A stretch of DNA of 64,000 nucleotides from Paenibacillus_E sp042676385 (GCF_042676385.1 NZ_JBHTHA010000001.1:1-64000), one strand, 5' to 3'; positions 17,525-26,008 are shown, counted from the stretch's first letter. Notes: generated from the letters alone by a model not told the origin. A program made the numbers and translations.

Positions 17525-18664
17525 TTGGCTTCGCATAGACTGGGCGTACTCGCTATTTATTTAAGCAATACTCGGCTCGAGGAGCTCTCCTATTTCAAAA
17601 AGCTGAGCCAGGAAGGGAAAAAGTTGGGGGTTCAAGTCGAAGTATTCACACCTGAGGATGTAGAAAGCACTTCGACAGTACGTACTTTAAGTTACGATAC
17701 TCAAACAGGGAAATGGATTCGTAGACGCACCACCTTGCCACCGGTCATCTACGATCGCTGCCGTTATAAGGCTGCTGAGAATTATCACAAGCTGCAGGCG
17801 TTTCGCAAAAAACACGCAAAGCTGATTTTCATGAGCAGACCGCTGGCCAACAAGTGGAACATGCACCAAGTGCTCACCGAGAACGAAGAGATCAACAAAT
17901 ATATCCCGGCTACGGTTCGTTATAGCACGACCCAAGAATTAATGCGCGCACTCAAGAAGTATAAGCTGATTTATGTCAAACCGAAGAATGGAACCGGGGG
18001 CCGAGGCATTCTGCGGATTGAACAAATCGGCAATGACCTGTTTTTGATGCAAGGACGCAATCATAATCGTGCCATTCTATCGCCTTTTCGCGCTTCGGAG
18101 AAGCAGCTCATGATCAAACTCAATACCATGAAGCTTAGCCCGGACTATGTCGTGCAGCAAGGCATACCTCTTACATTAAAGGATGGGCGGGTGCATGATT
18201 ATCGATTACTCATCCAGAAAAATGGCCGCGGCCGTTGGGAGGTAACCGGCTGCGCCGGTCGCATCGGTCCTCACCGCAGCATTACGTCAAATCTGCATGG
18301 CGGAGGCAGCGCTGTTACAATAAATCAGTTGTTATCGTATCGCTTCTCCTCTCAAGATCAAATCGAAGAGATTAAAAAAGAAATGAACAGATTTGCCTAT
18401 AAGCTCGCCGCTTACTTGGAAACGAAATTCGGCAAGCTATGCGAACTTGGCATGGACATTGCCGTTGATCCGAAAGGTCAGATCTGGCTGCTGGAAGTTA
18501 ACCCTAAACCTTCACGTGAAGTTTTCCGGCGAATCGGGCAAAAGGCGACCTATCAGAAGGCGGTTACACGCCCGCTGGAATATGCGCTTTGGATGATGGA
18601 GGAAGCGAAAAAACAGAAAGCAAACACCGCTGCCGAGCCGGATCCAGAAGAAACCGATTCATAA
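17525..18664 (+). CDS. YheC/YheD-type spore coat-associated ATP-grasp protein 5
   Basis: Last of the set, 379 residues, most like gene 2 in layout: no extra N-terminal domain, VIYDRCRYKAAENY, loop YVKPKNGTGGRGILRI (Arg in place of Lys), DYRLLIQK, SNLHGGGSAVT and LLEVNPKPSRE. The C-terminal tail is short, charged and Lys/Glu-rich. The start is TTG at 17525 with AAGGTG seven bases before it; no better start exists because an out-of-frame ATG at 17521 meets a stop at once. A hairpin without a T run follows the stop. Confidence 0.87.
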   Translation: MASHRLGVLAIYLSNTRLEELSYFKKLSQEGKKLGVQVEVFTPEDVESTSTVRTLSYDTQTGKWIRRRTTLPPVIYDRCRYKAAENYHKLQAFRKKHAKLIFMSRPLANKWNMHQVLTENEEINKYIPATVRYSTTQELMRALKKYKLIYVKPKNGTGGRGILRIEQIGNDLFLMQGRNHNRAILSPFRASEKQLMIKLNTMKLSPDYVVQQGIPLTLKDGRVHDYRLLIQKNGRGRWEVTGCAGRIGPHRSITSNLHGGGSAVTINQLLSYRFSSQDQIEEIKKEMNRFAYKLAAYLETKFGKLCELGMDIAVDPKGQIWLLEVNPKPSREVFRRIGQKATYQKAVTRPLEYALWMMEEAKKQKANTAAEPDPEETDS

Positions 18665-18676
18665 TACTTGCATAAG

Positions 18677-18714
18677 AACGGAACCATGCTGTTATGCTCC
18701 ACATCGGTTCCGTG
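18677..18714. terminator. Hairpin between convergent genes
   Basis: ACGGAACC and GGTTCCGT form a perfect 8-bp stem, extended by ATG/CAT with one bulged base, between the end of the fifth YheC/YheD gene and the end of czrA. There is no strong T run on either side, so it may be a weak two-way terminator. Confidence 0.45.
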
Positions 18715-19080
18715 TTACATATGTTGTAGATGCTGCAGCGTCTGTACGAAAATTTGTTCGATGTGACCATCGTCCAGCGCATAATAAACGGTTTTCCCAG
18801 CTTTGCGTCTTTTCACGATATGCAAATTGCGCAGGTAGCGCAATTGATGTGAAATTGCAGACTGGCCCATATCAAGGACCGCCGACAAGTCATGAACGCA
18901 CAGCTCTTTTTGCAGCAAAGCATAAATAATTTTTACCCGAGTCGGGTCCCCCAACGCTTTAAAAACCTCTGCAATTCTGGCAGCTTTGTCATCATTAATG
19001 AGCTGTTCCTGCAGCTGCTCCGTCAGCGCTGTTCCTGTACAAGACTCCTCGCAAGTATCCTGCATCATGGCCTTCTCCAT
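18715..19080 (-). CDS. czrA: Zinc-responsive ArsR/SmtB repressor, CzrA-like
   Basis: A 121-residue winged-helix repressor that should release DNA when bound to Zn2+ or Co2+. The recognition region is DMGQSAISHQLRYLR. The C-terminal helix carries the full alpha-5 metal site D104, H106, H117 and H120 (D-G-H then H-L-Q-H), the pattern of CzrA and SmtB. Extra cysteines at the N-terminus (TCEESC) could form a second site, and ELCVHDL resembles an alpha-3 site with a single Cys. It is the second gene after czcD, 33 bases downstream, so it controls its own operon by feedback. A matching operator precedes czcD. Confidence 0.9.
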   Translation of the reverse strand: MEKAMMQDTCEESCTGTALTEQLQEQLINDDKAARIAEVFKALGDPTRVKIIYALLQKELCVHDLSAVLDMGQSAISHQLRYLRNLHIVKRRKAGKTVYYALDDGHIEQIFVQTLQHLQHM

Positions 19081-19113
19081 TTGTTACTCTCCTTTCATAA
19101 TCGGGTTAAACCA

Positions 19114-20082
19114 CTAAACCCTCATTGCCGGATGTTGGATAGTTGAATTTTCGATTTGTATCGTTACATGAACAATTTGATAACGTTCCTCTATCCGCCC
19201 AATGGCTTGCTGTAAAATATGTTGACCGTCGCTTCCGTCATCGATGAGGATATGGCAGCTCAATGAATTCAAGCCGGACGTAATCGTCCAGATATGCAAA
19301 TCGTGTACATTGATAACCCCGTCAATACTCTCCAAAGTTTGCCTAACATCGCCTAAGCGGACGGAAGAAGGCGTACCCTCCATGAGAATATGGATCGTTT
19401 GCCTCAGAACACTCCAAGCCCCTTTCAAAATGAGCAGCGCTACGATCACACTAATGATAGGATCTGCCGCGTACCAGCCGAACAGCAGCATGATACCTCC
19501 CGCCACGATCGCTCCCACGGATCCTAAAGCGTCTCCCAGGATATGCAGATAAGCGCTGCGCATATTCAGATTCCCATGCACATCCCCTTTTCGCATCAAT
19601 GACCATGCGCTCAGCAGATTCGCAATCAAGCCTACACAGGCAATCAGCATCATGGAGCCGCTGGCAACCGGCTGCGGATGTTGAAATCGGCCGATCGCTT
19701 CCCAAATAATGAGTCCCGCAACAACAAAAAGAGTTATGGCATTAAATAATGCCGCCAATATTTCAAATCGGTGATAGCCATAAGACTTATTCGCTGAAGT
19801 TGGTTTGGCCGCAAACCACATGGCCATTAAACTTAATGTAAGCGAACCTGCATCGCTTAGCATATGGCCCGAGTCGGATAATAAAGCCAGACTATTTGTA
19901 AATAATCCTCCGGCGAACTCCAAAATCAAAATTGCGGATGTAATCAGGAGTGCAATTATAAGTCCTTTTTTATTGCCCTCATGCGCATGCCCGTGACCGT
20001 GGTGATGATGTCCATGGTGATGACCGTGTTCATGCCCATGATTATGATCATGCGAATGATCGTGCGAATGGTGATGGTGCAT
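19114..20082 (-). CDS. czcD: Cation diffusion facilitator, zinc efflux (CzcD)
   Basis: Membrane exporter that trades cytoplasmic Zn2+, Co2+ or Cd2+ for protons. The N-terminus is an unusually His-rich stretch of about 35 residues (repeats of HDH and HGH), likely a zinc-binding tail. Six helices follow, with the metal site LLSDSGHMLSDAG in helix 2 and ILGDALGSVGAI in helix 5. A C-terminal cytoplasmic domain (INVHDLHIWTITSG) completes the CDF layout. ATG 20082 is chosen because GGGAGGG lies just upstream; the in-frame ATG at 20112 has no ribosome site. It leads the operon with czrA. Confidence 0.93.
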   Translation of the reverse strand: MHHHHSHDHSHDHNHGHEHGHHHGHHHHGHGHAHEGNKKGLIIALLITSAILILEFAGGLFTNSLALLSDSGHMLSDAGSLTLSLMAMWFAAKPTSANKSYGYHRFEILAALFNAITLFVVAGLIIWEAIGRFQHPQPVASGSMMLIACVGLIANLLSAWSLMRKGDVHGNLNMRSAYLHILGDALGSVGAIVAGGIMLLFGWYAADPIISVIVALLILKGAWSVLRQTIHILMEGTPSSVRLGDVRQTLESIDGVINVHDLHIWTITSGLNSLSCHILIDDGSDGQHILQQAIGRIEERYQIVHVTIQIENSTIQHPAMRV

Positions 20083-20148
20083 CCATTTCCCTCCCTGTTT
20101 GAATCTTAGCATGGAATATTGATCTAAGGTTTATACTTTCAAACAAAC

Positions 20149-20168
20149 ATATGAACATGTGCTCATAT
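20149..20168. promoter_or_regulatory. CzrA operator upstream of czcD
   Basis: ATATGAACATGTGCTCATAT is an inverted repeat with one mismatch, closely matching the ATATGAACA...TGTTCATAT operators of CzrA/SmtB repressors. It lies about 67 bases before the czcD start, just upstream of a TATAAA that could be the -10 element. Confidence 0.75.
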
Positions 20169-20295
20169 ATGAATAATACCTGTTTGAAGCGTTTAAAGTC
20201 AATGGTCAAGTCCCTATGAAAAAAGAAAAAGACCGACACATAGCTCGCTATCAAGCTTGAATCGATCCAAATTCAAAATAATGATCTTACATCCT

Positions 20296-20520
20296 TTATG
20301 TCCCTGTAGCCACCTTGTTTGCTCCAGCATCGACGACGTCAGGATCAAAGGTGATCGTGGCGCTAACCACTGTCGTGGATATCGTGAAATCCCCGGTGAT
20401 ACCTCCGCCTCCGCCGGCATACGACTTAGTGGCGCTGGTTGGAGCTACTACCAAAGTATCCCCGGTGATCAGGTTTCCTTCGTTTCTGTTCATGTTCAAC
20501 ACACCTACAAAAGAAGGCAT
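20296..20520 (-). CDS. GerPF/GerPA-like spore germination protein
   Basis: A 74-residue protein of the GerPA/GerPF type, small spore coat proteins that help germinants pass the coat. It begins MPSFVGVLNMN, has a GDTLVVAPTSATKSYAG core like the family pattern and a Gly-rich turn (AGGGGG), and ends near FDPDVVDAGA. AAAGGTGCTGATATT precedes the ATG. A CATACACT sequence about 38 bases upstream resembles a sigma-E or sigma-K -10 element, though no good -35 is seen. It is single here, not in a gerPABCDEF operon, so it may be a dispersed paralogue. Confidence 0.72.
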   Translation of the reverse strand: MPSFVGVLNMNRNEGNLITGDTLVVAPTSATKSYAGGGGGITGDFTISTTVVSATITFDPDVVDAGANKVATGT

Positions 20521-20593
20521 AATATCAGCACCTTTATAATCAATGTGCTACAGTGTATGCCCATCGGGAAGTCCTTGCGACTACCAGTCAAAA

Positions 20594-21262
20594 TTATAAG
20601 TGCGACAGCAGCTCATCAAAGCTTTTCATCCGGATATGAGCACCTTCAAGCTCGCCTGGCTCACGGAAACCGGCATAATCGCAGGCAGCTACAATCAGGC
20701 TGTTCCGGAGCCCCGCTTCCACATCGGAGGAACGGTCTCCAACCATCCAGGCCGACTGTATGTTGTGTGTCTCCAATAACAGTTTCACCAGATCCACTTT
20801 CGATCTCGTTTGATACTCGCCTGCGCTATACAAGCCTTCGAACAACTCTCCAATCCCTTTGGCTTGTACTACTTTCTTGACGTAATCCTCGAGCCCGTTG
20901 CTCGCTACAAACAAGCGAATTCCCTTGGCGCGCAGCGCTTTCAGCGTCTCCGCAACGCCTTCGTACAACTCGCCTTCGCCTCGCTTTAATCCTTCCATTT
21001 GATGATGAAGTAGCAGCTTATCCGCTTGCAGCCTTGCCTCTGCAGAAGCTTCCGGCATAACCCGCTGCCAAATGTGTTCGAGCAGCATGCCAAGCGCTCC
21101 TAGAATACGCTCTTCCGGCGGCGTTTCTCCTGTATATAACCCCTTTTCACGAAGCTCCTCGAATGTTGCATGGTAAGCCGGCAGCAGCAACGTTTCCGTC
21201 TTAAACAGCGTACCGTCCAAATCGAACAGCATAGCTTCCGGTTGTAGTCGTTTGGATTGCAT
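20594..21262 (-). CDS. HAD-superfamily phosphatase
   Basis: Cytoplasmic HAD hydrolase of 222 residues, phosphoglycolate-phosphatase-like. Motif I is LFDLDGTLFKT near the N-terminus, motif II is LFVASNG, motif III holds K in TRSKVDLV, and motif IV is WMVGDRSSDVEAG. An alpha-helical cap lies between motif I and II. The substrate is probably a small phosphorylated metabolite but cannot be named. The ATG has AGGAGAGGAAGCC upstream. It is read divergently from nagBA. Confidence 0.85.
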   Translation of the reverse strand: MQSKRLQPEAMLFDLDGTLFKTETLLLPAYHATFEELREKGLYTGETPPEERILGALGMLLEHIWQRVMPEASAEARLQADKLLLHHQMEGLKRGEGELYEGVAETLKALRAKGIRLFVASNGLEDYVKKVVQAKGIGELFEGLYSAGEYQTRSKVDLVKLLLETHNIQSAWMVGDRSSDVEAGLRNSLIVAACDYAGFREPGELEGAHIRMKSFDELLSHL

Positions 21263-21498
21263 AATCTGGCTTCCTCTCCTATCTTCCTTATCTGAACTGC
21301 AAAGTGTGTAATGATCTTAGTTTAGAATGGCAAACATATCCATGCAAGTCAATGTCCATATTTGGTAAAAAGCCTGTTGCTGTAGAGAAATAATTCAGTT
21401 ATGATTGAAATGAGAATAATTTTATTGAAAAATGATATTTTTATGCAAAATGACTTCATAATCGAACAAAATGCATCATGAAAGTGAGGAGTACGTTT

Positions 21499-22227
21499 GT
21501 GAATATTCATATTTTCCAAAATCAGCAAGAACTTAATGAAGCTGGGGCCGGCATTATTACTTCCTTGGTTCAAATGCAACCGAAAGCCGTACTTGGACTA
21601 GCCACAGGCGGAACACCTGTCGGTATTTATGTAGAGCTTGTCAAAGCATATGAAAAAGGGCGCGTCAGCTTCAAATCCGTTACGACCTTTAACCTGGACG
21701 AATACGTCGGCTTGCCGGAAGATCATCCTGAGAGCTACCACGCCTATATGAAGCATCATTTATTTGCGCACATCGACTTGCCAAGAGAACAAGCCCATAT
21801 TCCAAACGGGAATGCACCCGATTCGGAAGCCGAATGCGAGCGGTACAACCAAGAGTTAGAGAAAGCCAAGCAAATCGATCTGCAAATTCTCGGTCTGGGC
21901 CACAATGGACATATCGGCTTCAATGAACCCGATCATTCCCTGATTAGCGGCACCCACCTGGTGGAGCTGAAACCGGAAACGCGGGAAGCGAATGCCCGTT
22001 TCTTCTCGTCCATTGACGAGGTACCTACGCATGCGTTGACTATGGGAGTCGGTACGATTTTGAAAGCCAAAACGATTCTCCTCATCGTTCGCGGCGCCGA
22101 CAAAGCCGAAATTGTGCATCGCGCGCTGACAGGACCGATTACAACTGAAATTCCTGCGACACTTTTGCAAACTCACCCGCATCTGGTGGTCCTTCTCGAC
22201 GCGGAGGCAGGGAGGTTATTCGAATGA
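21499..22227 (+). CDS. nagB: Glucosamine-6-phosphate deaminase
   Basis: Converts glucosamine 6-phosphate to fructose 6-phosphate and ammonia, the step that brings amino sugars into glycolysis. Marks: LGLATGGTPVGIY (phosphate loop), FNLDEYVGL with the catalytic Asp67, and LGLGHNGHIGFNEP with the active-site His138. The 242-residue length is normal. GTG 21499 is chosen because GAGGAG lies seven bases before it; the in-frame ATG 21478 would add seven residues and has no ribosome site. It overlaps nagA by four bases. No recognisable NagR operator was seen upstream. Confidence 0.94.
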   Translation: MNIHIFQNQQELNEAGAGIITSLVQMQPKAVLGLATGGTPVGIYVELVKAYEKGRVSFKSVTTFNLDEYVGLPEDHPESYHAYMKHHLFAHIDLPREQAHIPNGNAPDSEAECERYNQELEKAKQIDLQILGLGHNGHIGFNEPDHSLISGTHLVELKPETREANARFFSSIDEVPTHALTMGVGTILKAKTILLIVRGADKAEIVHRALTGPITTEIPATLLQTHPHLVVLLDAEAGRLFE

Positions 22228-23396
22228 GCAACCTGGTTATTTCGAACGCTAAGATCGTTACGGAACATGGCATTATCGAAAATGGCATCATCCTTGTTAC
22301 GGATGGCATGATTGCTCATGTAGGGGATGCTTCCTCTGCGATAACCGGAGCGGGGCATTCCGATGCGGTGCAGATCGATGCGGAAGGCAAATGGCTGCTG
22401 CCAGGCTTCATTGATGTGCACGTGCATGGCGGATACGGCGCTGATTTCATGGAATCGAACCCAGAGATACTGAACACGATAACCCGCTTTCATGCACAGA
22501 ACGGGACTACAGCCATGCTCGCCACCACGATGACGGCTGCGCGGGAAGACATTGACCGCGTACTTGGTGAGGTTCACCGCTATATGAGCGAACCGATGCC
22601 GTATGCCCAATTGCTTGGCGTCCATTTGGAAGGTCCTTTCATCTCGCCCAAGTGGGCGGGCGCGCAGGATCCTCGCCTCATGCTGCCGCCGCAGCTCGAG
22701 TGGCTGCAAGATTGGCACGAGCGCTATCCGCAGCTCGTGCGCCAGCTCACCCTCGCTCCCGAGCGCGAGGGCGGCCTTGCCATGATCGCATGGCTGCGCG
22801 ATCATGGCATCGTTGCCGCATGCGGCCACACCGACGCGACCTACGCCGACATCCAGTCGGCTGTTCGCGAAGGGCTCTCGCATGCGGTGCACACCTTTAA
22901 CGCGATGAAGGGGCTCCATCATCGCGAACCGGGCACCGTCGGTGCGGTGCTCACCGACGCGCGCGTCAGCGGCGAAGTGATCGCCGACGGGCACCATGTG
23001 CACCCGGCGGCGATCCGCCTGCTGACGATGGTCAAGCAGCCGCACGGCCTGCTGCTGATCACGGACTCGATGTCCGCCGCGGGGCTTGGCGACGGACAGT
23101 ACGAGCTCGGCGGGCAAGCCGTGACCGTTCAGTCGGGCGTGGCCCGGCTGACGGACGGCGGCGCGCTCGCCGGCAGTACGCTGACAATGATCGAGGCGCT
23201 CCGTTACATGGTGCGCGAGGTTGGAGTCAGCGTAGAGGAAGCGAGCCGCTACGCGAGCGGCAATCCGGCGCGGCTGCTGCGCCTGGACGCGTCGCATGGC
23301 TCGATTGCGCAGGGCAAGCGGGCCGACCTGCTGCTGATCAGCTCCGGGTTGGAGCTGGAGCGTGTGTGGGTGCAGGGTCGGGAGATTACGGCCTGA
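22224..23396 (+). CDS. nagA: N-acetylglucosamine-6-phosphate deacetylase
   Basis: Removes the acetyl group from GlcNAc 6-phosphate and feeds nagB, using a metal-dependent amidohydrolase fold. Marks: GFIDVHVHGGYGADFM (metal ligands), LEGPFISPKWAGAQDP, HTFNAMKGLHHREPG and LITDSMSAAGLGDG. The length of 390 residues fits the family. The ATG overlaps the nagB stop (ATGA). GC content rises sharply from about 22640 to the end compared with the first third of the gene. A terminator follows 100 bases later. Confidence 0.94.
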   Translation: MSNLVISNAKIVTEHGIIENGIILVTDGMIAHVGDASSAITGAGHSDAVQIDAEGKWLLPGFIDVHVHGGYGADFMESNPEILNTITRFHAQNGTTAMLATTMTAAREDIDRVLGEVHRYMSEPMPYAQLLGVHLEGPFISPKWAGAQDPRLMLPPQLEWLQDWHERYPQLVRQLTLAPEREGGLAMIAWLRDHGIVAACGHTDATYADIQSAVREGLSHAVHTFNAMKGLHHREPGTVGAVLTDARVSGEVIADGHHVHPAAIRLLTMVKQPHGLLLITDSMSAAGLGDGQYELGGQAVTVQSGVARLTDGGALAGSTLTMIEALRYMVREVGVSVEEASRYASGNPARLLRLDASHGSIAQGKRADLLLISSGLELERVWVQGREITA

Positions 23397-23497
23397 GCTT
23401 CGGAAGTGGTAACAACCTGTATTTCTTGCATGAAAATTTGGCAAAGTGGCTGATTTCTTGATCCACCTGCATGTAGGATTTGTATTTCGTTTTGTTA

Positions 23498-23543
23498 TGG
23501 CTGTCCCTAAGGTCAGAATAGACTTAGGGATAGCCATTTTTTT
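23498..23543 (+). terminator. Rho-independent terminator after nagBA
   Basis: TGGCTGTCCCTAAG pairs with CTTAGGGATAGCCA (one G-U pair) across 11 bases, then seven T residues. The stem and loop closely resemble the hairpin at 26502-26544, so both may belong to one dispersed family. Confidence 0.85.
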
Positions 23544-23669
23544 AGGGATTATTCGGGGACTCCCGTACAACTCATCGAAAAGGCTCGTATTAACCAGCAG
23601 GACATAGACGAACATTTGTCGAAGACTGGTAAAAACTGTTTGTCATTGTAGAAAGGGCTTGTCTCATTT

Positions 23670-24428
23670 ATGATGTATGCGATAAAAATTGTTTACACCT
23701 TATTATTCCCGCCGGGTATCATCATTCTTCTCCTGTTTAGCATTGCTTTATGGCTGCAACAACGGCGGGAATTTCTAGGCTCCCTTCTCGTAGGGCTTGC
23801 CGCTCTGCTTCTATGCGTAGGCTCCATGCCTTATATCGCCAATGCTTTTCTTCAGTCTATTGAGCAAAGATATACGCCTCCTGAGCAGGTCAACGGCGAC
23901 GTACTCGTGATGCTGACCGGCGGAGCGATTGCGGATAATCCCGATCCCCTCACACACGGAGAAGGCTACCTTAACCCAGGCACGGCTGCCCGCGTTCTAA
24001 CGGTAGCAGAACTTTACCGCCAAACCAAGCTGCCTATCGTCTTGTCAGGCGGCCAAGTCTATAGCGATACGGGCAATGAATCTCAGATTGCCAGACGGCA
24101 CTTGCTCGCCCTTGGCGTCCCGGAATCGGCCATTCTCATGGACGATACAAGCCGGAATACCGAAGAAAATGCCGTGCATACGCAGTCCATTCTGAAACAG
24201 CAGGGGTGGAAACGCCCCGTTCTGATCACCTCGGCCTATCATATGGCCCGGGCGGTCAAACATTTTCAAAAACTCAAGGTGGACGTGCTGCCTTACCCAA
24301 CCGACTATCAAACTTCAATCAAACAAGACCGCTATGTCAGCAAATTTATTCCTTCGGCTGCCGGGCTATCGGCAACGACGACGGCGTTAAAAGAATATTT
24401 GGGCATCTTCGGCATTCGTACTTCATAA
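23670..24428 (+). CDS. YdcF/ElyC-type DUF218 membrane protein
   Basis: A 252-residue protein with two N-terminal helices (about 4-25 and 35-58) and a soluble DUF218 domain outside or at the membrane face. Family marks are VNGDVLVMLTGGAI, LPIVLSGGQ, DDTSRNTEENAV and LITSAYHMARAV. E. coli relatives (ElyC, SanA, YdcF) affect envelope integrity and undecaprenyl lipid use, but the reaction is not established. AAAGGG lies 12 bases before the ATG. It follows the nag terminator and has its own hairpin downstream. Confidence 0.87.
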   Translation: MMYAIKIVYTLLFPPGIIILLLFSIALWLQQRREFLGSLLVGLAALLLCVGSMPYIANAFLQSIEQRYTPPEQVNGDVLVMLTGGAIADNPDPLTHGEGYLNPGTAARVLTVAELYRQTKLPIVLSGGQVYSDTGNESQIARRHLLALGVPESAILMDDTSRNTEENAVHTQSILKQQGWKRPVLITSAYHMARAVKHFQKLKVDVLPYPTDYQTSIKQDRYVSKFIPSAAGLSATTTALKEYLGIFGIRTS

Positions 24429-24441
24429 TTGACGCAAATAA

Positions 24442-24473
24442 GGAAGGCTGCTCGCGTTTATTGGCGAACAGCC
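24442..24473 (+). terminator. Terminator-like hairpin after the DUF218 gene
   Basis: AAGGCTGCTCG pairs with CGAACAGCCTT with one mismatch across ten bases. The T run that follows is weak (TTTGATT). Confidence 0.55.
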
Positions 24474-24479
24474 TTTGAT

Positions 24480-25153
24480 TATGGCACCAAATCTTGAGTT
24501 TTTTTGCCCCGCATTAGCCGAACAACGTTCCAAAATGACAATGATCAGAGAACAAAGTTCGATATTAGCGTACTGATTTGACGCTAAATGTTCGGAGGAT
24601 GCCTAAAAATAGGGCAGGAAAGAACAAATGTCTGTAATTAAAGAACTTTTTTCGCTAATTATGGTAAATTGTTCTCTAACCTACCCATGGTAGGTAGCGT
24701 CCATTTTTTAGAGACTATAGAGTGCTTTATTTGCGAACAATGGGCCATAAGGAAAACGTCACTGGAGCTTGGAGCTTGCGTCGTAGATTCAAGGACGATC
24801 GATCGCTCTTCCACCCCACAAAGTGAAGTAAATCTCCGAGGCAAATTCCGTCCGCATCAAGCTTTAGCTCGATCGGCGTCTAAATTCACCGTTTAAAGCG
24901 GTCATACTTCCGGAATTGCTTCGATATGAATTTAGACAATACTTTGCAGGGAACCTGTCAATCACATGACAGCCTAAAAAAATTTTAACTTCCTTGCGGA
25001 ATGAGATAAACCTCTATCGAGGTCTTTCGAAGATGAGCGACCGCTGAAAAAGGAGAGACTTTGAGCTGCACTCAAAGATCCCTATATTAGGTTTATTCGC
25101 CAAAAAGAATTTCGTTATCCGACTAAGTCGGAAACTTATAAATTCTTAAGTGG
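24480..25153. other. About 670 bases without a recognisable gene
   Basis: No open frame here has a ribosome site or a family pattern. Several hairpins are visible: TTAGCG/CGCTAA around 24565-24587, CCTACC/GGTAGG at 24681-24695, ACCTC/GAGGT near 25011-25024, CTTTGAG/CTCAAAG around 25060-25078 and CCGAC/GTCGG near 25117-25129. GAACAAA-type words recur near the first one. It could be decayed repeats or an untranslated RNA region; nothing firmer can be said. Confidence 0.4.
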
Positions 25154-25723
25154 TCAAAAAACTTTCTTCGTCTCCCTATCCTCCTTCAGCATCTCCACCG
25201 CTTCTCTGAAGCGCATGGAGTGGACAATTTCCCTTTCACGCAAAAACTTCAAACCGTCCTGAAGATCGACATCATCGGTCATGTCAATCAACCATTGATA
25301 CGTGGCCCTCGCTTTCTCCTCAGCGGCTATATCTTCATACAGGTCGGCAATTGGATCTCCTTTCGCTTGTATGTACGCAGCTGTCCAAGGGACGCCGGCC
25401 GCATTTTGATAAAAGACTGCTCTATCATGGCCGACATAATGATCACCCATTCCGGCGGCTTTGAGCTGGTCAACCGTGGCATCTTTAGTTAGCTTATAAA
25501 CCATAGTAGCAATCATTTCCAAATGTGCGAATTCTTCGGTCCCAATGTCGGTCAATAGCCCAATCACCTTATCGGGTATTGAGTAGCGCTGATTTAAATA
25601 ACGAAGCGCCGCAGCCAGTTCGCCGTCTGCCCCTCCGTACTGTTCCATAAGCAGTTTGGCCATTTGAGGATCGCATTTGCTGACGCGCACGGGATACTGC
25701 AGCTTTTTCTCGTATATCCACAT
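25154..25723 (-). CDS. cotJC: Spore coat protein CotJC, manganese-catalase-like
   Basis: A 189-residue protein of the CotJC family, related to dimanganese catalases and placed in the inner spore coat. The four-helix bundle holds Glu and His metal ligands in GTEEFAHLEMIATMV and in AAEEKARATYQWLID, with REREIVHSMRFREA near the C-terminus. It is the last gene of cotJABC, 18 bases after cotJB. The operon is sigma-E controlled in Bacillus and probably protects the spore from peroxide. Confidence 0.94.
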   Translation of the reverse strand: MWIYEKKLQYPVRVSKCDPQMAKLLMEQYGGADGELAAALRYLNQRYSIPDKVIGLLTDIGTEEFAHLEMIATMVYKLTKDATVDQLKAAGMGDHYVGHDRAVFYQNAAGVPWTAAYIQAKGDPIADLYEDIAAEEKARATYQWLIDMTDDVDLQDGLKFLREREIVHSMRFREAVEMLKEDRETKKVF

Positions 25724-25741
25724 TTGCTCTGCCTCCTCCTC

Positions 25742-26008
25742 TCACACTTGCCATGGCCAAGGGGGCTCGACCCACTGCCACGGTTGTTTGGTAAAACTGT
25801 GACCATTGGCCATCAGCGGGCCAAATTCCATTTCGAACTGATGGGCAAGATGCATTCGTTTATGAGCGAATTGATTATACTGCTGAATTGCGGCTAAATC
25901 ATCCGGATGAGTGTCCAGGTATAAAGTCAATTCGATGAGGACGAAATCAACGGCTTGTAAATCGTAAAGCTGTGCGTAGTAGGAATCCGGCATGCCGGGA
26001 TGACTCAT
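25742..26008 (-). CDS. cotJB: Spore coat protein CotJB
   Basis: An 88-residue coat protein matching CotJB: short, rich in aromatic residues and Pro at the end (QPWQWVEPPWPWQV), with FVLIELTLYLDTHPDD near residue 22. It lies between cotJA, which it overlaps by four bases, and cotJC. Its precise role beyond assembly with CotJC is unknown. Confidence 0.92.
   Translation of the reverse strand: MSHPGMPDSYYAQLYDLQAVDFVLIELTLYLDTHPDDLAAIQQYNQFAHKRMHLAHQFEMEFGPLMANGHSFTKQPWQWVEPPWPWQV

Noticed and set aside
20257..20880. 207-codon open frame on the plus strand
   Set aside because: It overlaps the GerPF-like gene and the HAD phosphatase on the other strand, both with good ribosome sites and motifs.
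21412..21436. AT-rich stretch TGAGAATAATTTTAT resembling a Fur box before nagB
   Set aside because: Only about ten of fourteen positions fit and the right arm is poor. It is not a convincing palindrome.
22173..23615. 480-codon open frame on the minus strand across nagA
   Set aside because: It is the antisense shadow of the GC-rich nagA gene. It has Arg/His-rich composition, no family pattern and no ribosome site.
24659..24896. Short open frames on both strands in the gene-free gap
   Set aside because: There is no ribosome site, and composition is random. The frames run through the CCTACC/GGTAGG palindrome.
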